A stretch of DNA of 64,000 bases from the NCBI RefSeq assembly GCF_918698245.1, contig NZ_CAKKMS010000002.1, forward strand, positions 1,054,001 through 1,118,000. Reading direction: 5' to 3'. Shown here piece by piece: positions 27,089-37,200 of the stretch; position 1 is the stretch's first letter, and each line of letters opens with the position of its first letter. Below the pieces are notes generated by a model, which was not told where the DNA came from, searched no databases, and was given only the letters and a program-made list of their open reading frames with translations. A program made the translations under genes and the position numbers. The stretch comes from Pedobacter sp. Bi126. GTDB taxonomy: Bacteria > Bacteroidota > Bacteroidia > Sphingobacteriales > Sphingobacteriaceae.

Positions 27089-29428
27089 TTATTTACTTAA
27101 TTTGCTCGACATTATTTCGGTTAATTTTCCATTCATTTTTAGCTTTACCTTTTGAGGTACGGCCGAGGCAATTCTGTAATTTGTAATTTTACCATCTTTC
27201 CAATCCATATCAACTGTAAAATTACCCCTTGCCTTTAATCCTTTAATTTCACCAAAAGCTTTCCAGGCATCAGGAATAGCAGGGAGCAGTTCGATAAAAC
27301 CATCATGACTTTGGATCAGCATTTCGGCAATAGCTGCAGATGCACCAAAATTCCCATCAATCTGAAACGGTGGTCCGGCTGATAACATATTTGGATAAAC
27401 GCCTCCGCCGGCTCCATAATTAATATCGGTTCTCAAAGTAGGTTTTAAAATCTCTCTAAACAGTTTAAAAGCCCTGTTACCATCCTGCAATCTTGCCCAA
27501 AATAACTGTTTATAAGCAATTGACCAACTTGGTCCATCATCCCCCCTTACTTCTAGTGTTTTCTTTGCAGCCTCTGCCAATGCCGGAGTAGCTGTTGGCG
27601 TAATTAATCCGGCAGGATAAACCCCATATAAATGCGAGATGTGCCGGTGCTGCGGATCGGTTTCTTTATAATCTTCCAACCATTCCTGTATCCGGCCATC
27701 TTTGCTGATTAAACCCACTGGTGGAATAGATTTTAATTTTTCTTGTAACGAAGCACTAAAGGCGGCGTCAGTTTTAAGCAGTTTGGCTGCAGTAATTACA
27801 TGATTAAAAAGCTCCCTCACAATCTGATTATCGATAGTTGGCCCCATTGAAATGCTTGCTGTTTTTCCGTTGGGCAGGTAAAAAGTATTCTCTGGCGATA
27901 CTGATGGCGAAGTAACCAGCCAACCTGTTTTTGGATCTTTAACCAAAGCACTTTGATAAAATGCAGCTGATCCTTTTAAGATCGGGTAAATGCTTTTCAG
28001 GTATTTTAAATCACGGCTATAGGCAAAATGATCCCATAGATTGCTGCATAACCAACCCGAACCTGCATTTGATGCACCCCATGAGGCACTTTCGCCAGGC
28101 TCGGTAAAGCCCCAAACGTTCGTAATTACGTGGGCAATCCATCCATCGGCATTGTAATATGCTTTCGCTGTTCTTGCACCTGGCCCAGTTAAATTTCTTA
28201 CCAATTCGGCCAGTGGAAGATTTAACTCTGAAAGGTTGGCCGGCTCAATAGCCCAGTGGTTCATCTGTACGTTTACATCTAAATGATAATCGCCGTTCCA
28301 TGGCGTGTTGATCTGGTTTGCCCATAAACCCTGAAGATTTGGTGGCAAAAGTCCAACCCTTGTACTGCTAATGCTTAAATACCGACCGAACTGAAAAAAC
28401 AAGGCGCTAAGCGAAACATCATTTTTGTAATCTTTATAGAAACGATCTAACCTCACGTCTGTTGGCAGTTTAGCGGCTTCGCCTTCTCCTAAATTAATTT
28501 TCAACCTGTTAAAGAGTTTAGCAAAATTTGCGCTATGATTTGCAAGTTCTAAACTATAAGCTTTCTTTTGAGCCGCTTGCAAAGCCTGTTTTACCCTGGA
28601 TTCAAAATCCGCATGCTTAAAATCGGTTTCTGCCGCAACGTAAATAATCAGTTCAGTTGCATTTTTTATTTTAAGAATGTTCCCTTCGTTTGTTAGCGTA
28701 CCATCTTTAAGTTTTGTACTTACGCGGCTCAGGTATTTCATTCCCTTACCATCAGTACCGTTATCCAGCTGGCCAAACATCAGCAGTTCATTACCTTCGC
28801 TAGCTAATGTTGCTTTTTCTGATCTGCTGATCGAAATATTACAATTGAGTTTATTAGGTTGATCGGCTGTGAGGCGGATGATATTTACATCATCATCAAA
28901 ACTGCAGAAATATTCTCTTTTGTATTTTACCCCATTGAGCGTAAATTCGGTTGTGGCCACCGCTTTATCCAGCGATAATGTTCTTTTGTAAACTTCGGGT
29001 TTTACATCTTTAACGCCAGAAAATTCATAATCGAGCTGCAAATTACCCAATGTTTGGTATTTGCCCCAATTCGCTCCACCCGATCCCTGCCCTTTGCAAA
29101 CAAAATCGCGGTTAACCAATTCCTGTGCTTCATCGTTTTTACCTTCCAATATCAGCTGCCTAATTTTGGGTAAACTTTTATACGCTTCGTAATTATTGGC
29201 ATCTTGTTTCCCACCACTCCATAAAGTGATATCATTCAGCACTATATTCTCCCTGTTAATGCCCCCATCTGGTGTCATGCCCAATTTACCATTACCTAAA
29301 GGAAGGGTTTCCTCCCAAATTTTGGCAGGTTTATCGTACCACATCGTTAAAGGCTTTTGCTGGGCAGCGGTATATTCACCTATGAAAAACGAGAATAGTG
29401 AAAAAATAATCAAATACTTCTTATACAT
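27089..29428 (-). CDS. GH95 alpha-L-fucosidase, secreted
   Basis: A 779-residue inverting fucosidase; many GH95 enzymes prefer alpha-1,2-fucose (H antigen). Signal peptide 1-22. It starts with LTMWYDKPAKIWEETLPLGN, the typical GH95 N-terminus, and has NLQGLWA (364-370), WNGDYHLDVNVQMNHW (377-392, the conserved Asn/Asp block), a QEWLEDYKETDPQHRHISHL-type block (581-600) and QIDGNFGASAAI towards the end. It is directly followed by the clan GH-D gene. A 285-bp repeat-rich gap separates it from the lipoprotein genes upstream. Confidence 0.93.
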   Translation of the reverse strand: MYKKYLIIFSLFSFFIGEYTAAQQKPLTMWYDKPAKIWEETLPLGNGKLGMTPDGGINRENIVLNDITLWSGGKQDANNYEAYKSLPKIRQLILEGKNDEAQELVNRDFVCKGQGSGGANWGKYQTLGNLQLDYEFSGVKDVKPEVYKRTLSLDKAVATTEFTLNGVKYKREYFCSFDDDVNIIRLTADQPNKLNCNISISRSEKATLASEGNELLMFGQLDNGTDGKGMKYLSRVSTKLKDGTLTNEGNILKIKNATELIIYVAAETDFKHADFESRVKQALQAAQKKAYSLELANHSANFAKLFNRLKINLGEGEAAKLPTDVRLDRFYKDYKNDVSLSALFFQFGRYLSISSTRVGLLPPNLQGLWANQINTPWNGDYHLDVNVQMNHWAIEPANLSELNLPLAELVRNLTGPGARTAKAYYNADGWIAHVITNVWGFTEPGESASWGASNAGSGWLCSNLWDHFAYSRDLKYLKSIYPILKGSAAFYQSALVKDPKTGWLVTSPSVSPENTFYLPNGKTASISMGPTIDNQIVRELFNHVITAAKLLKTDAAFSASLQEKLKSIPPVGLISKDGRIQEWLEDYKETDPQHRHISHLYGVYPAGLITPTATPALAEAAKKTLEVRGDDGPSWSIAYKQLFWARLQDGNRAFKLFREILKPTLRTDINYGAGGGVYPNMLSAGPPFQIDGNFGASAAIAEMLIQSHDGFIELLPAIPDAWKAFGEIKGLKARGNFTVDMDWKDGKITNYRIASAVPQKVKLKMNGKLTEIMSSKLSK

Positions 29429-29468
29429 AGTTTCATTTGTGTGTTGTTATACTCGTAATTAAAAAAGG

Positions 29469-29539
29469 TTTTAACCACAGATGTACACAGATAAACACGG
29501 ATTTTATATCTATGTGCTCCTTTTCATCTGTGGTTAAAA
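29469..29539. repeat. Inverted repeat of the AACCACAGATG type
   Basis: TTTTAACCACAGATG and CATCTGTGGTTAAAA are perfect 15-bp arms around 41 nt. The same sequence type, more decayed, is at about 62262-62305. It lies in the gap that interrupts locus 2. Confidence 0.7.
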
Positions 29540-29558
29540 TGGATCCAGTCACCGGGAT

Positions 29559-29642
29559 CGTCATTTCGACTGGAGTGCAACGAAGTCGAGAAATCTATCT
29601 ATATAGATCTCTCTATTCCGCTGCGCTCCAGTCGAGATGACG
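29559..29642. repeat. Inverted repeat of the GTCATTTCGACTGGAG type
   Basis: Arms of 21 nt with two mismatches (CGTCATTTCGACTGGAGTGCA; TGCGCTCCAGTCGAGATGACG) enclose 42 nt containing GAGAAATCTATC and AGATCTCTC. It is a dispersed element of a kind common in Bacteroidetes intergenic DNA (general knowledge). It sits 20 bp after the 29469-29539 repeat. Confidence 0.7.
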
Positions 29643-29713
29643 GCCCTTTTGTTTGAATACTTCATTCGAGATGTCGAAATTCAATTATTAATGAATTGAA
29701 TTATATAAAAAGA

Positions 29714-30922
29714 TTACTGTTTATTCCAGAACCTGATTTCGCTCATATTACTATAATTCCCATCACCAGTGGTTACATGTTTAATCCTGATGCGAATATA
29801 ACGAATCGGTTTTCCTGCATTATCCAGTTCTGCGGTTATTGCATTTTTGCCATCATCGCTTCTGGTTACATCTTTTAAAAGTGTCCATCCCTTACTTATT
29901 GCTTCAGCTGGCCAACCATTATTACTGGCTGATAAAGTAGTTGTGGCATTGGTTAAATCGGCTGTTCCCCAAACCTCAAAACGATCCGGATTATTGCAAC
30001 AATCTCTTCCGGTTTCTTCAATACGCGATAAATTGGTATACACCTTACCTAAATCGAATGTGATTACATGAGGCATTCCGCTATTACCCGCACTATGAAA
30101 GATATTTGGATAACCTTGTGGCCCTACGCTTCCATCCCAAAGTTTACTGATGCTGGTACCCGATTCGTAAGTTGGCGCATCGCCTGGCAAACGCACTTCG
30201 CTAAAAAGCGAGCGATCGCAAAGTACATAATTATAAACCCTTGGAAAAACAGAATAGGCGCCTGCGTCAAAAATATCCAATGAATTTCTTTGCGGAATAT
30301 AAGAAGAAAGGTACTGTATTTCAGTCCCCGTTTTATAGCTGGGAAGAACAATAGAATTGTCTTTAGGTAAAAGCGTAAGTTCTGAGGCGTTTCCCGAGGC
30401 ATTGGTATATTTAATAACCGTACCCGTATTTATAGTATCGGGTGCATTAAAATTAAGTTTAACAGATCCGTCAGCATTTACAACATAAGGTTCAGCAGCA
30501 TTGTAAGCCCTGTTCAGCAAGCCATTTTTGTAAATTGGCCCGAATACTTTTACATTGTTTACTTCTTTTGGAATTGATCTGTTCCCATTTTTATCATAAG
30601 AGTAAATCGTAAAAGAATAAACAAATTCCTGAAGGTTCGGTATCGTCGCAAAAACACTATCTGTTTTGCTATTGATTGCTATTACCTGAGAATCTACTTT
30701 ATTATTATAGTAAATCACGTACTTTACAATACTCGGGTCGGAACTTGATTTCCATTTTAACTGTGCACGAAGATTTCCCGGCCTGCTAAGCACTTCTTTA
30801 GGACTACCCGTATAGATAATTTCATGTCCATCAAAAAAGTCCCTGAAATCTGTTTGCTGTTTTTTGCAGCCCATTGTAATAGCCAATGTAAAAAGGCCGA
30901 CTAAAATTATAAGATTTTTCAT
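29714..30922 (-). CDS. Surface lipoprotein, DUF4998-like with C-terminal discoidin (F5/8C-like) domain
   Basis: 402 residues with a lipobox ending at Cys19 (AITMGC). Residues about 40-130 form a fibronectin-like DUF4998-type domain (AQLKWKSSSDPSIVKYVIYYNN, VYSFTIYSYDKNGNRS). The C-terminal part (about 260-402) reads as a discoidin/DUF5000-type sandwich (SKLWDG, ITFDLGK, RFEVWGTAD, KPIRYIRIRIK, EIRFWN). Such SusD-linked lipoproteins are usually surface glycan-binding proteins. It follows the related lipoprotein at 31039 after a 116-bp gap containing a hairpin. No catalytic motif is seen. Confidence 0.75.
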   Translation of the reverse strand: MKNLIILVGLFTLAITMGCKKQQTDFRDFFDGHEIIYTGSPKEVLSRPGNLRAQLKWKSSSDPSIVKYVIYYNNKVDSQVIAINSKTDSVFATIPNLQEFVYSFTIYSYDKNGNRSIPKEVNNVKVFGPIYKNGLLNRAYNAAEPYVVNADGSVKLNFNAPDTINTGTVIKYTNASGNASELTLLPKDNSIVLPSYKTGTEIQYLSSYIPQRNSLDIFDAGAYSVFPRVYNYVLCDRSLFSEVRLPGDAPTYESGTSISKLWDGSVGPQGYPNIFHSAGNSGMPHVITFDLGKVYTNLSRIEETGRDCCNNPDRFEVWGTADLTNATTTLSASNNGWPAEAISKGWTLLKDVTRSDDGKNAITAELDNAGKPIRYIRIRIKHVTTGDGNYSNMSEIRFWNKQ

Positions 30923-30954
30923 CCGTATATAATTATTTTTCTGGTGATGAAGCC

Positions 30955-30994
30955 GTTACGGTTTATCGATCTCTTTGCGTGAATAAATCGTAAC
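30955..30994. repeat. Intercistronic inverted repeat
   Basis: GTTACGGTTTAT and ATAAATCGTAAC pair with one mismatch across 16 nt, in the 116-bp gap between two lipoprotein genes. There is no T-run directly after it on the minus strand, so mRNA processing or stabilisation is as likely as termination. Confidence 0.45.
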
Positions 30995-31038
30995 AGTTTC
31001 ATTTTTTTAAAATTTGATATCAGATTCAATTAGTACTA

Positions 31039-32262
31039 TTATTGTGCGGTGCCATAAGGTGTAAATTCCATCAGGTGAGCTGCGGCTTCGTTGCCCCACA
31101 CCGTTTGTACGGCTATCCGGAGATATTTCACTGGCGGGGCTGCTATAGGTACTTTAAAGCTGACGCCGTTTCTAACAAAATCGTTATCTGATGAATTGAT
31201 TGCGGTAGGAAGATTACCCGATGGCGGATCTGGAAAGCGGAAATTACCAAGATTTACCCAATTCCCGATAATCGTACCTTCAGCAGCTGTTACAGGAAGC
31301 TGAACATCAGTCGGCGTAGATGAGTTCGTCCCCCAAAGTGCAAATTGCTTAGGATTTGCAAATTTGTAGGTATACTGGTCTCCTGTTCTTTCGTAGAGCA
31401 CAAAACGGCTTAACTTATAGGTTTTTCCAATACTAAAACTACAAGAATATGGAAGTGAAACGCCGTATCTCGTATGCCAGCCATTTCCATCCTGTTTCCC
31501 ATCCCATAAATATGGTAGCGTCCAGCCAAAGTCAATCGGGCTGTCTGTGTTCAGGTTTAATGCGCTGAATTTTGATTTGTCAACCGCTTCTTCGGCCAGC
31601 GGGATTATTGCTTTCTGAAGCGTGTCTGAAATATTGCCCCATCTGTCAGTAACGTACACCCCAAACCGACGTTCTGTTGATGAAAAACCAGTAACCGAAT
31701 AATCGATTTTTGGATCTTTAGTAAAACGCTGATCCTCGATTTCCAGGGATTTGGTATTGTTATTATAACTCAACACCACAATACCGATCTGTTTTTTTAG
31801 TGGATTCTCCGCTTTAATATTCACCCCACCAAAATCAGCAGAAAGATCTAATGATGGACGCACAACTGAATAAACCGGAGTTAAGGGATTAACCGTAACG
31901 GTAACAGGATCAGACATTACGTTTGCCCTCGAAACGGTGTAAAGGGTTACCTGGTATGCTTTTGCTTTTGCAAATCCTTCAACCACTACCGTATCCTGGT
32001 AATAGGATGATTTTGTCTCCCGGCCTACATTGTCATTTATCTTGTACTTGGCAAGCACATAAAGAATATTCTGTGAATTGGGAAGGTTATAGGTGATGTT
32101 TGCACCTCCGTTAAAATTGTCGACCTTAATATTGCTTACGGGTAATGGTTTAGTTGTATCTTCAGAAATAACGGCGTTAAAACCATTATTTTTCTTGCAT
32201 GCCACTATGCCAATAATGATCAGCATGATCAAACAACGAAAACTATATTTTTTTATATTCAT
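31039..32262 (-). CDS. Surface lipoprotein of the DUF4959/DUF5126/DUF5000 type
   Basis: Start at 32262 chosen because it gives MNIKKYSFRCLIMLIIIGIVAC, a clean lipoprotein signal with Cys22. A longer frame from 32289 would overlap the SusD stop. Then follow a fibronectin-like DUF4959 region (about 35-130: LPVSNIKVDNFNGGANITY), a middle domain (about 130-230: GFSSTERRFGVYVTDRWGN) and a C-terminal DUF5000/discoidin-like domain (about 245-407: LPYLWDGK, SFSIGKTYKLSRFVLYERTG, KQFALWGT, VKYLRIAVQ). It comes directly after SusD (20-bp gap) and probably binds glycan with it at the surface. Confidence 0.78.
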   Translation of the reverse strand: MNIKKYSFRCLIMLIIIGIVACKKNNGFNAVISEDTTKPLPVSNIKVDNFNGGANITYNLPNSQNILYVLAKYKINDNVGRETKSSYYQDTVVVEGFAKAKAYQVTLYTVSRANVMSDPVTVTVNPLTPVYSVVRPSLDLSADFGGVNIKAENPLKKQIGIVVLSYNNNTKSLEIEDQRFTKDPKIDYSVTGFSSTERRFGVYVTDRWGNISDTLQKAIIPLAEEAVDKSKFSALNLNTDSPIDFGWTLPYLWDGKQDGNGWHTRYGVSLPYSCSFSIGKTYKLSRFVLYERTGDQYTYKFANPKQFALWGTNSSTPTDVQLPVTAAEGTIIGNWVNLGNFRFPDPPSGNLPTAINSSDNDFVRNGVSFKVPIAAPPVKYLRIAVQTVWGNEAAAHLMEFTPYGTAQ

Positions 32263-32282
32263 GATCAAATCTTCTTTAAATA

Positions 32283-34220
32283 TTACCAAAATGGATTTTG
32301 AACTAAATTGGGGTTAACCGCCAGATTATCAGACTTAATAGGCCATAAATAATCTTTTGTATTAAACACCGGAACAAAAAGATTACGCGGACGATAGTAG
32401 TTCACCGCCTGATCGTCGAAAATGCTCCATCCCTGCATCGGTTTGGCCATTACCGTCTGTAGTTCTTTCCATCGGCGTAAATCCCATCCCGGCATACATT
32501 CAAAAGCAAGTTCAATCCTTCTTTCCTGATGAATGATTTGACGAAGACCTGCCTGCGTGCTATATTTTAAAGGGCTTGTAGAAAGCTGAGCCGTCCACGA
32601 TTCTGCAACTGTCGGAATTTTTGCTCTTTTTCTTACCTCGTCTATATAAGGCAATACTTCAGAATAGTTTTTTCCCTGCTCATTCAAAGCCTCTGCATAA
32701 AGCAGATAAAGATCTGAAAGCCTCATTAATGGAAAATGAAAATCTTCGTAAGACAAACGATCATTATAAACGGTTAGATAATTGACCAGTTTTTTTGGCC
32801 AATAGCCTGAAATGTTGGTGTGACTTCCATCTTTCGGACCTGCAAAACTCGTAGTACCACGTGCCTGTACATAATTTGCATTTGCCGGATCGCCCAGTTG
32901 ACCGTTGCCATACCAAACACCGCCATCAAATCCAATAGATGCGTAAAATCTTGGTTCACGTTTAAAATGTGCTTTAACAGTTTCATAACCATTATGCACA
33001 TAGTATTGATCTTCGGTTCCTGCAGTTTTTAAAGTGTAGCGGTCTCTGTAATCCCAGGTTTTATCCTCATCAATAGGTAGCCCGTTATTGGTATAAAACA
33101 ACTCCTGCTGTGCAATGGGAACAGCGAAGAAACCCTGAGCGCTACCTATATTCAGGGCAGCGGCAGCATTAAGACGAGGGATACATCTTTCCTGTTTTCC
33201 AAATCCGAAAACCGGAGCCATGCCCCATATCAATTCTGTGTTCTGCTCCCATTTATCGGTAATTGCTGTCTGAAACGAAAGTACATTAATCAGTTCCTGG
33301 GGTAGATTAGCGGGCATATTTGCTGTCGGAGTAAAGGTGTGTAACTTCAGTCCGGCTGCCAAACATGCCTTTAATGCCTCATCGCAGGCCTGGGCAGCAC
33401 GGTCCCATTTCCGTTGATCTTTTTGTGGGTTAAACAGCTGTTGCCCATCTTTATTACTAAGCCCGGCGTAATCAGCGTTGCCATTAAATAATGGGCTCGC
33501 AGCAGTTACCAAAATCTGAGCTTTAACGGCGCGTGTAACAAGTGAAGTCACCCTGCCAAGTTCCTGTGTCTGATTTTGGATTTGGGTCGGCAAATCCGGC
33601 GTAGCCTCATCTAATAACTGAACCATATAATTTACTACTGAATCTACAGGTTTTCTTTTCACCCTTGTAGCCTCTATCGAACTGTTAATCGGCAGGTTAA
33701 CATTGGTGATTGGAATAGGTCCATACATCCTGAACAGGTAAAAGTGATAATAGGCTTTTAGGAATTTCACCTCCGCAATCCATCTCTTTTTTTCTGTATC
33801 GCCAAGATCTATCGGCTTGTCGATATTTTCCAGCATCGTATTACAGCGTCTGATGGCGTTGAACATTGCCTGCCCTCCCTCATTTCCATCCCAGTAATTT
33901 AATCCAGGGTTGTTGCTGGTCTGCGTACCCCTCATCATGTTAAAGCCAACGGCATTAATACCCTGCGTATCGTTCAATTCATTCTGCCCCGGGAAAACAA
34001 TTTCACCCGAAGTAGAAAATCCCCCGTCCATCCATGGCTCCTGCAACCGCTGTAATGTACTATAACAGGTGAAGAGATAATTTTCAGCCTCGTTACGGTT
34101 TCTGAACGCATAATCTATTGTACCTACATTGTCTGGGGTAACGTTCAGGTACTTTTTGCATGATGCCATGGACAATACCATAACAACAGCATATAAAATT
34201 TTTGAATATAATGGTTTCAT
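32283..34220 (-). CDS. SusD/RagB-family glycan-binding lipoprotein
   Basis: A 645-residue lipoprotein with a lipobox ending at Cys21 (LSMASC) then KKYLNVTPDN, a common SusD start. It has RWIAEVKFLKAYYHFYLFRMYGPIPI (about 147-172) and the C-terminal ERRIELAFECMPGWDLRRWKE and LWPI blocks. It partners the SusC at 34242-37517 (21-bp gap). It is longer than the locus 1 SusD proteins, with insertions in the middle. Confidence 0.93.
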   Translation of the reverse strand: MKPLYSKILYAVVMVLSMASCKKYLNVTPDNVGTIDYAFRNRNEAENYLFTCYSTLQRLQEPWMDGGFSTSGEIVFPGQNELNDTQGINAVGFNMMRGTQTSNNPGLNYWDGNEGGQAMFNAIRRCNTMLENIDKPIDLGDTEKKRWIAEVKFLKAYYHFYLFRMYGPIPITNVNLPINSSIEATRVKRKPVDSVVNYMVQLLDEATPDLPTQIQNQTQELGRVTSLVTRAVKAQILVTAASPLFNGNADYAGLSNKDGQQLFNPQKDQRKWDRAAQACDEALKACLAAGLKLHTFTPTANMPANLPQELINVLSFQTAITDKWEQNTELIWGMAPVFGFGKQERCIPRLNAAAALNIGSAQGFFAVPIAQQELFYTNNGLPIDEDKTWDYRDRYTLKTAGTEDQYYVHNGYETVKAHFKREPRFYASIGFDGGVWYGNGQLGDPANANYVQARGTTSFAGPKDGSHTNISGYWPKKLVNYLTVYNDRLSYEDFHFPLMRLSDLYLLYAEALNEQGKNYSEVLPYIDEVRKRAKIPTVAESWTAQLSTSPLKYSTQAGLRQIIHQERRIELAFECMPGWDLRRWKELQTVMAKPMQGWSIFDDQAVNYYRPRNLFVPVFNTKDYLWPIKSDNLAVNPNLVQNPFW

Positions 34221-34241
34221 ACCCTAATTCTTTGTTTTAAA

Positions 34242-37200
34242 CTATAAACTAACATTTATGCCCAGGTTGTAAACTTTCTGCAATGGGTAAGAAAATCCAT
34301 TGCCACCTATTTCCGGATCCCACATTTTAAATGGGCTCCAGGTTACCAGGTTAAGTCCGCTGAAATAAACCCTCAGGTTTCTGAGTTTAATCTTACTTGC
34401 CAGCGTTCGGGGTAAGGTGTAACCTACTTCCAATGATTTCATTCGGAGGAAACTGCCATCACGTAACCACCACGAACTATTCTGGCGGTTATTTTCAATC
34501 ACCGCACCGTTTATGCCAAGCCTTGGATACAATGCATACAGATTCTGATTATCTTCAGACCAATGGTCATCTGCGAACTGTTGGATCACTTGGGTATTAC
34601 CTGGTAACCATGCATCGGGGCTTTTAATAAACGGACTTGTTCTTGCCGGATCAATTACAAAAGATACACCTGCCTGTCCCTGGAAAAACATATTAAGATC
34701 GAAGTTCTTGAAACCGGTTGAGATGCCAAATCCATATACAATTGTGGGTACGGTAGGGTTTCCGAACCATGTTTGATCTTTACCGTCAATTACGCCATCA
34801 TTGTTTAAATCGCGATATTTGATATCGCCACCCATTGGTGCGACGCCATTGGTACTGAATATCTGTTTAGGGGAGTTTCTGGCTTCACTGTCGTCTACAA
34901 ATAAACGTTCTGCGATGTAGCCAAAATTTCTGTTCAGGGCAACACCATTGTGCAGACGGTACTTATCACTGAAATCAGGTTCCTCGTATTGTGTATATTT
35001 GTTTTTGGCCAAAGTAAAATTGGCTAAAGCTGATACCCATAAATCGTTACTGAAATTATGTTTTCCGTCAAGCGAGAATTCGATACCCTGCGATTCTACC
35101 TTTCCTATGTTAGCGGAGATCTGTGATTCCAATCCCGTTGTACTCGGAATATCTTTTCTATCCTGAAGGATGTCTGACTTAAAGTTTTTATAAACCTCTG
35201 TGGTAAATCTTATGTTTTTGAGGAGCGTTAATTCCAATCCCAGATTGATCTGCCTCGATACCTCCCAGGTAACATCCCTGTTTTCATAATTGTTGATCGT
35301 AACCCCGTTATGTGAGTAACCAAGGTTAGTTCCGAATGAAGCCGGATTTCCGCCGTTCAGGTTAACGTCTGATAAGTAAAAAAATCGTCTGTCACTGATC
35401 GCATCATTACCAACCAAACCGTAGCTACCCCTGATTTTCATGCGGCTGATCACATTGGAAAGATTTCCATAGAATTTTTCTCCAGATACGATCCACGAAG
35501 CACCAACAGTTGGGAAGAAACCAAACCGATGGTTTTCTGAGAAACGTTCCGAGCCATTGTAACCAAAGTTGAACTCTAAGAAATATTTACTCTTATACGC
35601 GTAAGTAGCACGTCCTGAAAGGCCGAGATTCCGGAAGGGTAAAGAATTAAATAATGTAGTGGCGTTTGCGTTGAGCAATTGCTGTTGTGTACCGATCAAG
35701 GCAGCACTTACATTGTGGTTTTCATTAATATCTGCTGAATAATCGAGTACACCCTGTAGATACAGAAAGGTATTAAGCGTACTCTGCCCTGCGTAGTAGT
35801 TTAGGTATTCCCTGGCCTGATCAGGCTTGTTATTGATCCAGTTTAGTGTATATTGGTTAGATGCCTTGTCGTACGACTGAACATTATAAAAATAAGGTGC
35901 ATAGGCTAACTCTGATTCGAATCTGGCGTATCTGTTGGTACTGAAGATTCCTTTAAAGTTTAGGCCTTTTGTAAGGAAATCCAGTTTTTGGTTAAGCTCA
36001 AGTTGTGCGAGCATCCTCGATTCTGAAAATCGTCTGTTTCCTCTTAACAATGCAGCGTATGGGTTAATGTTTTTTACATCTGTAGAAGAAGTAGGCGGTG
36101 TGCTTCCATCGGGCAGCACTGTAGCTTCGGTATTGTTACCAAAAAGAATGTGCTGAACACGTGCATTGGCTTTGTCTGGTTCGTAATAGGCCGGAAAATC
36201 GACCGGGCTTGTGTGTGTAGCTATATTATATAGATCTGTTGCAAACGACGGGTCATTCGTCATAGGGCCTACATATTCATTAAAGTTACCCGATAAACGT
36301 ACAATCAGTTCGGTAGTATTGGTTAGATCAATATTTACATTCGATCGTAACTGATAGTTTTTAAAACGAACGTTATTGTTATTGTTGTTTCTGATATCTG
36401 TTTTCAAGATTCCATTATCATTCGAAAAAGATCCGGCTACATAATACCTGGCTACTCCACCACCACCGGAGATATTCAGGTTAGCCCTTTGTGTTGATGT
36501 ATTTTTTTTAAATAACATATCCATCCAGTTTACCGCAGGATAAACGTAAGGATTACTACCAGGGGCACCAGCCAATGAAGCCTGTGTGTTTAATATTTTG
36601 TTCGGAGTGTATGGTGCTCCCGGCGAATTTCTTGTACTCAGCGCTTCGTTGTAAAGCTTCATATAGGTAACCGGATCTGCAATTTGCAGCGGGCTAATCG
36701 GTGAAGATGTGGAGCCCTCCATGCGAACGCTAATCTGTGCTTTCCCGGCTTTCCCCTCTTTAGTTTTAACAAGGATTACACCGTTTCCACCTCTGGCACC
36801 ATATAACGCCGTTGCACTTGCATCTTTTAAAACTGAAAAACTTTCAATATCATCCACTTGGAGGCGCGCCAGATCAGAAGAGGTCATTTCCACATTATCT
36901 ATCAAAATCAATGGGTCTCTTCTATAACCAAAGGTAGTTACTCCCCGAATAAAGAAATTAGCATTGTCCTGGCCGGGTTGTCCACTCGGCTGAAATGCAA
37001 CAACACCTGCTATTCTACCAGCAAATGCGGTGGTAAGGTTACTGGCAGGCACTTTTAAATCACCGGGCCGTACAGATGTTACCGCACCAACGATGGCTTC
37101 TTTTCGTTGTTTCTGCCCCAATGCTGTAATCACAACCTCGTCTGCCTGTACCGCATTTTCTGCAAGTTTAACGTTAAGTATGGTCGTGTTTGCAGTAACT

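Noticed and set aside
22787..29428. Assigning the HTCS as regulator of locus 2
   Set aside because: The HTCS is convergent with these genes and separated by hairpins. It is divergent from locus 1, the usual arrangement for its target.
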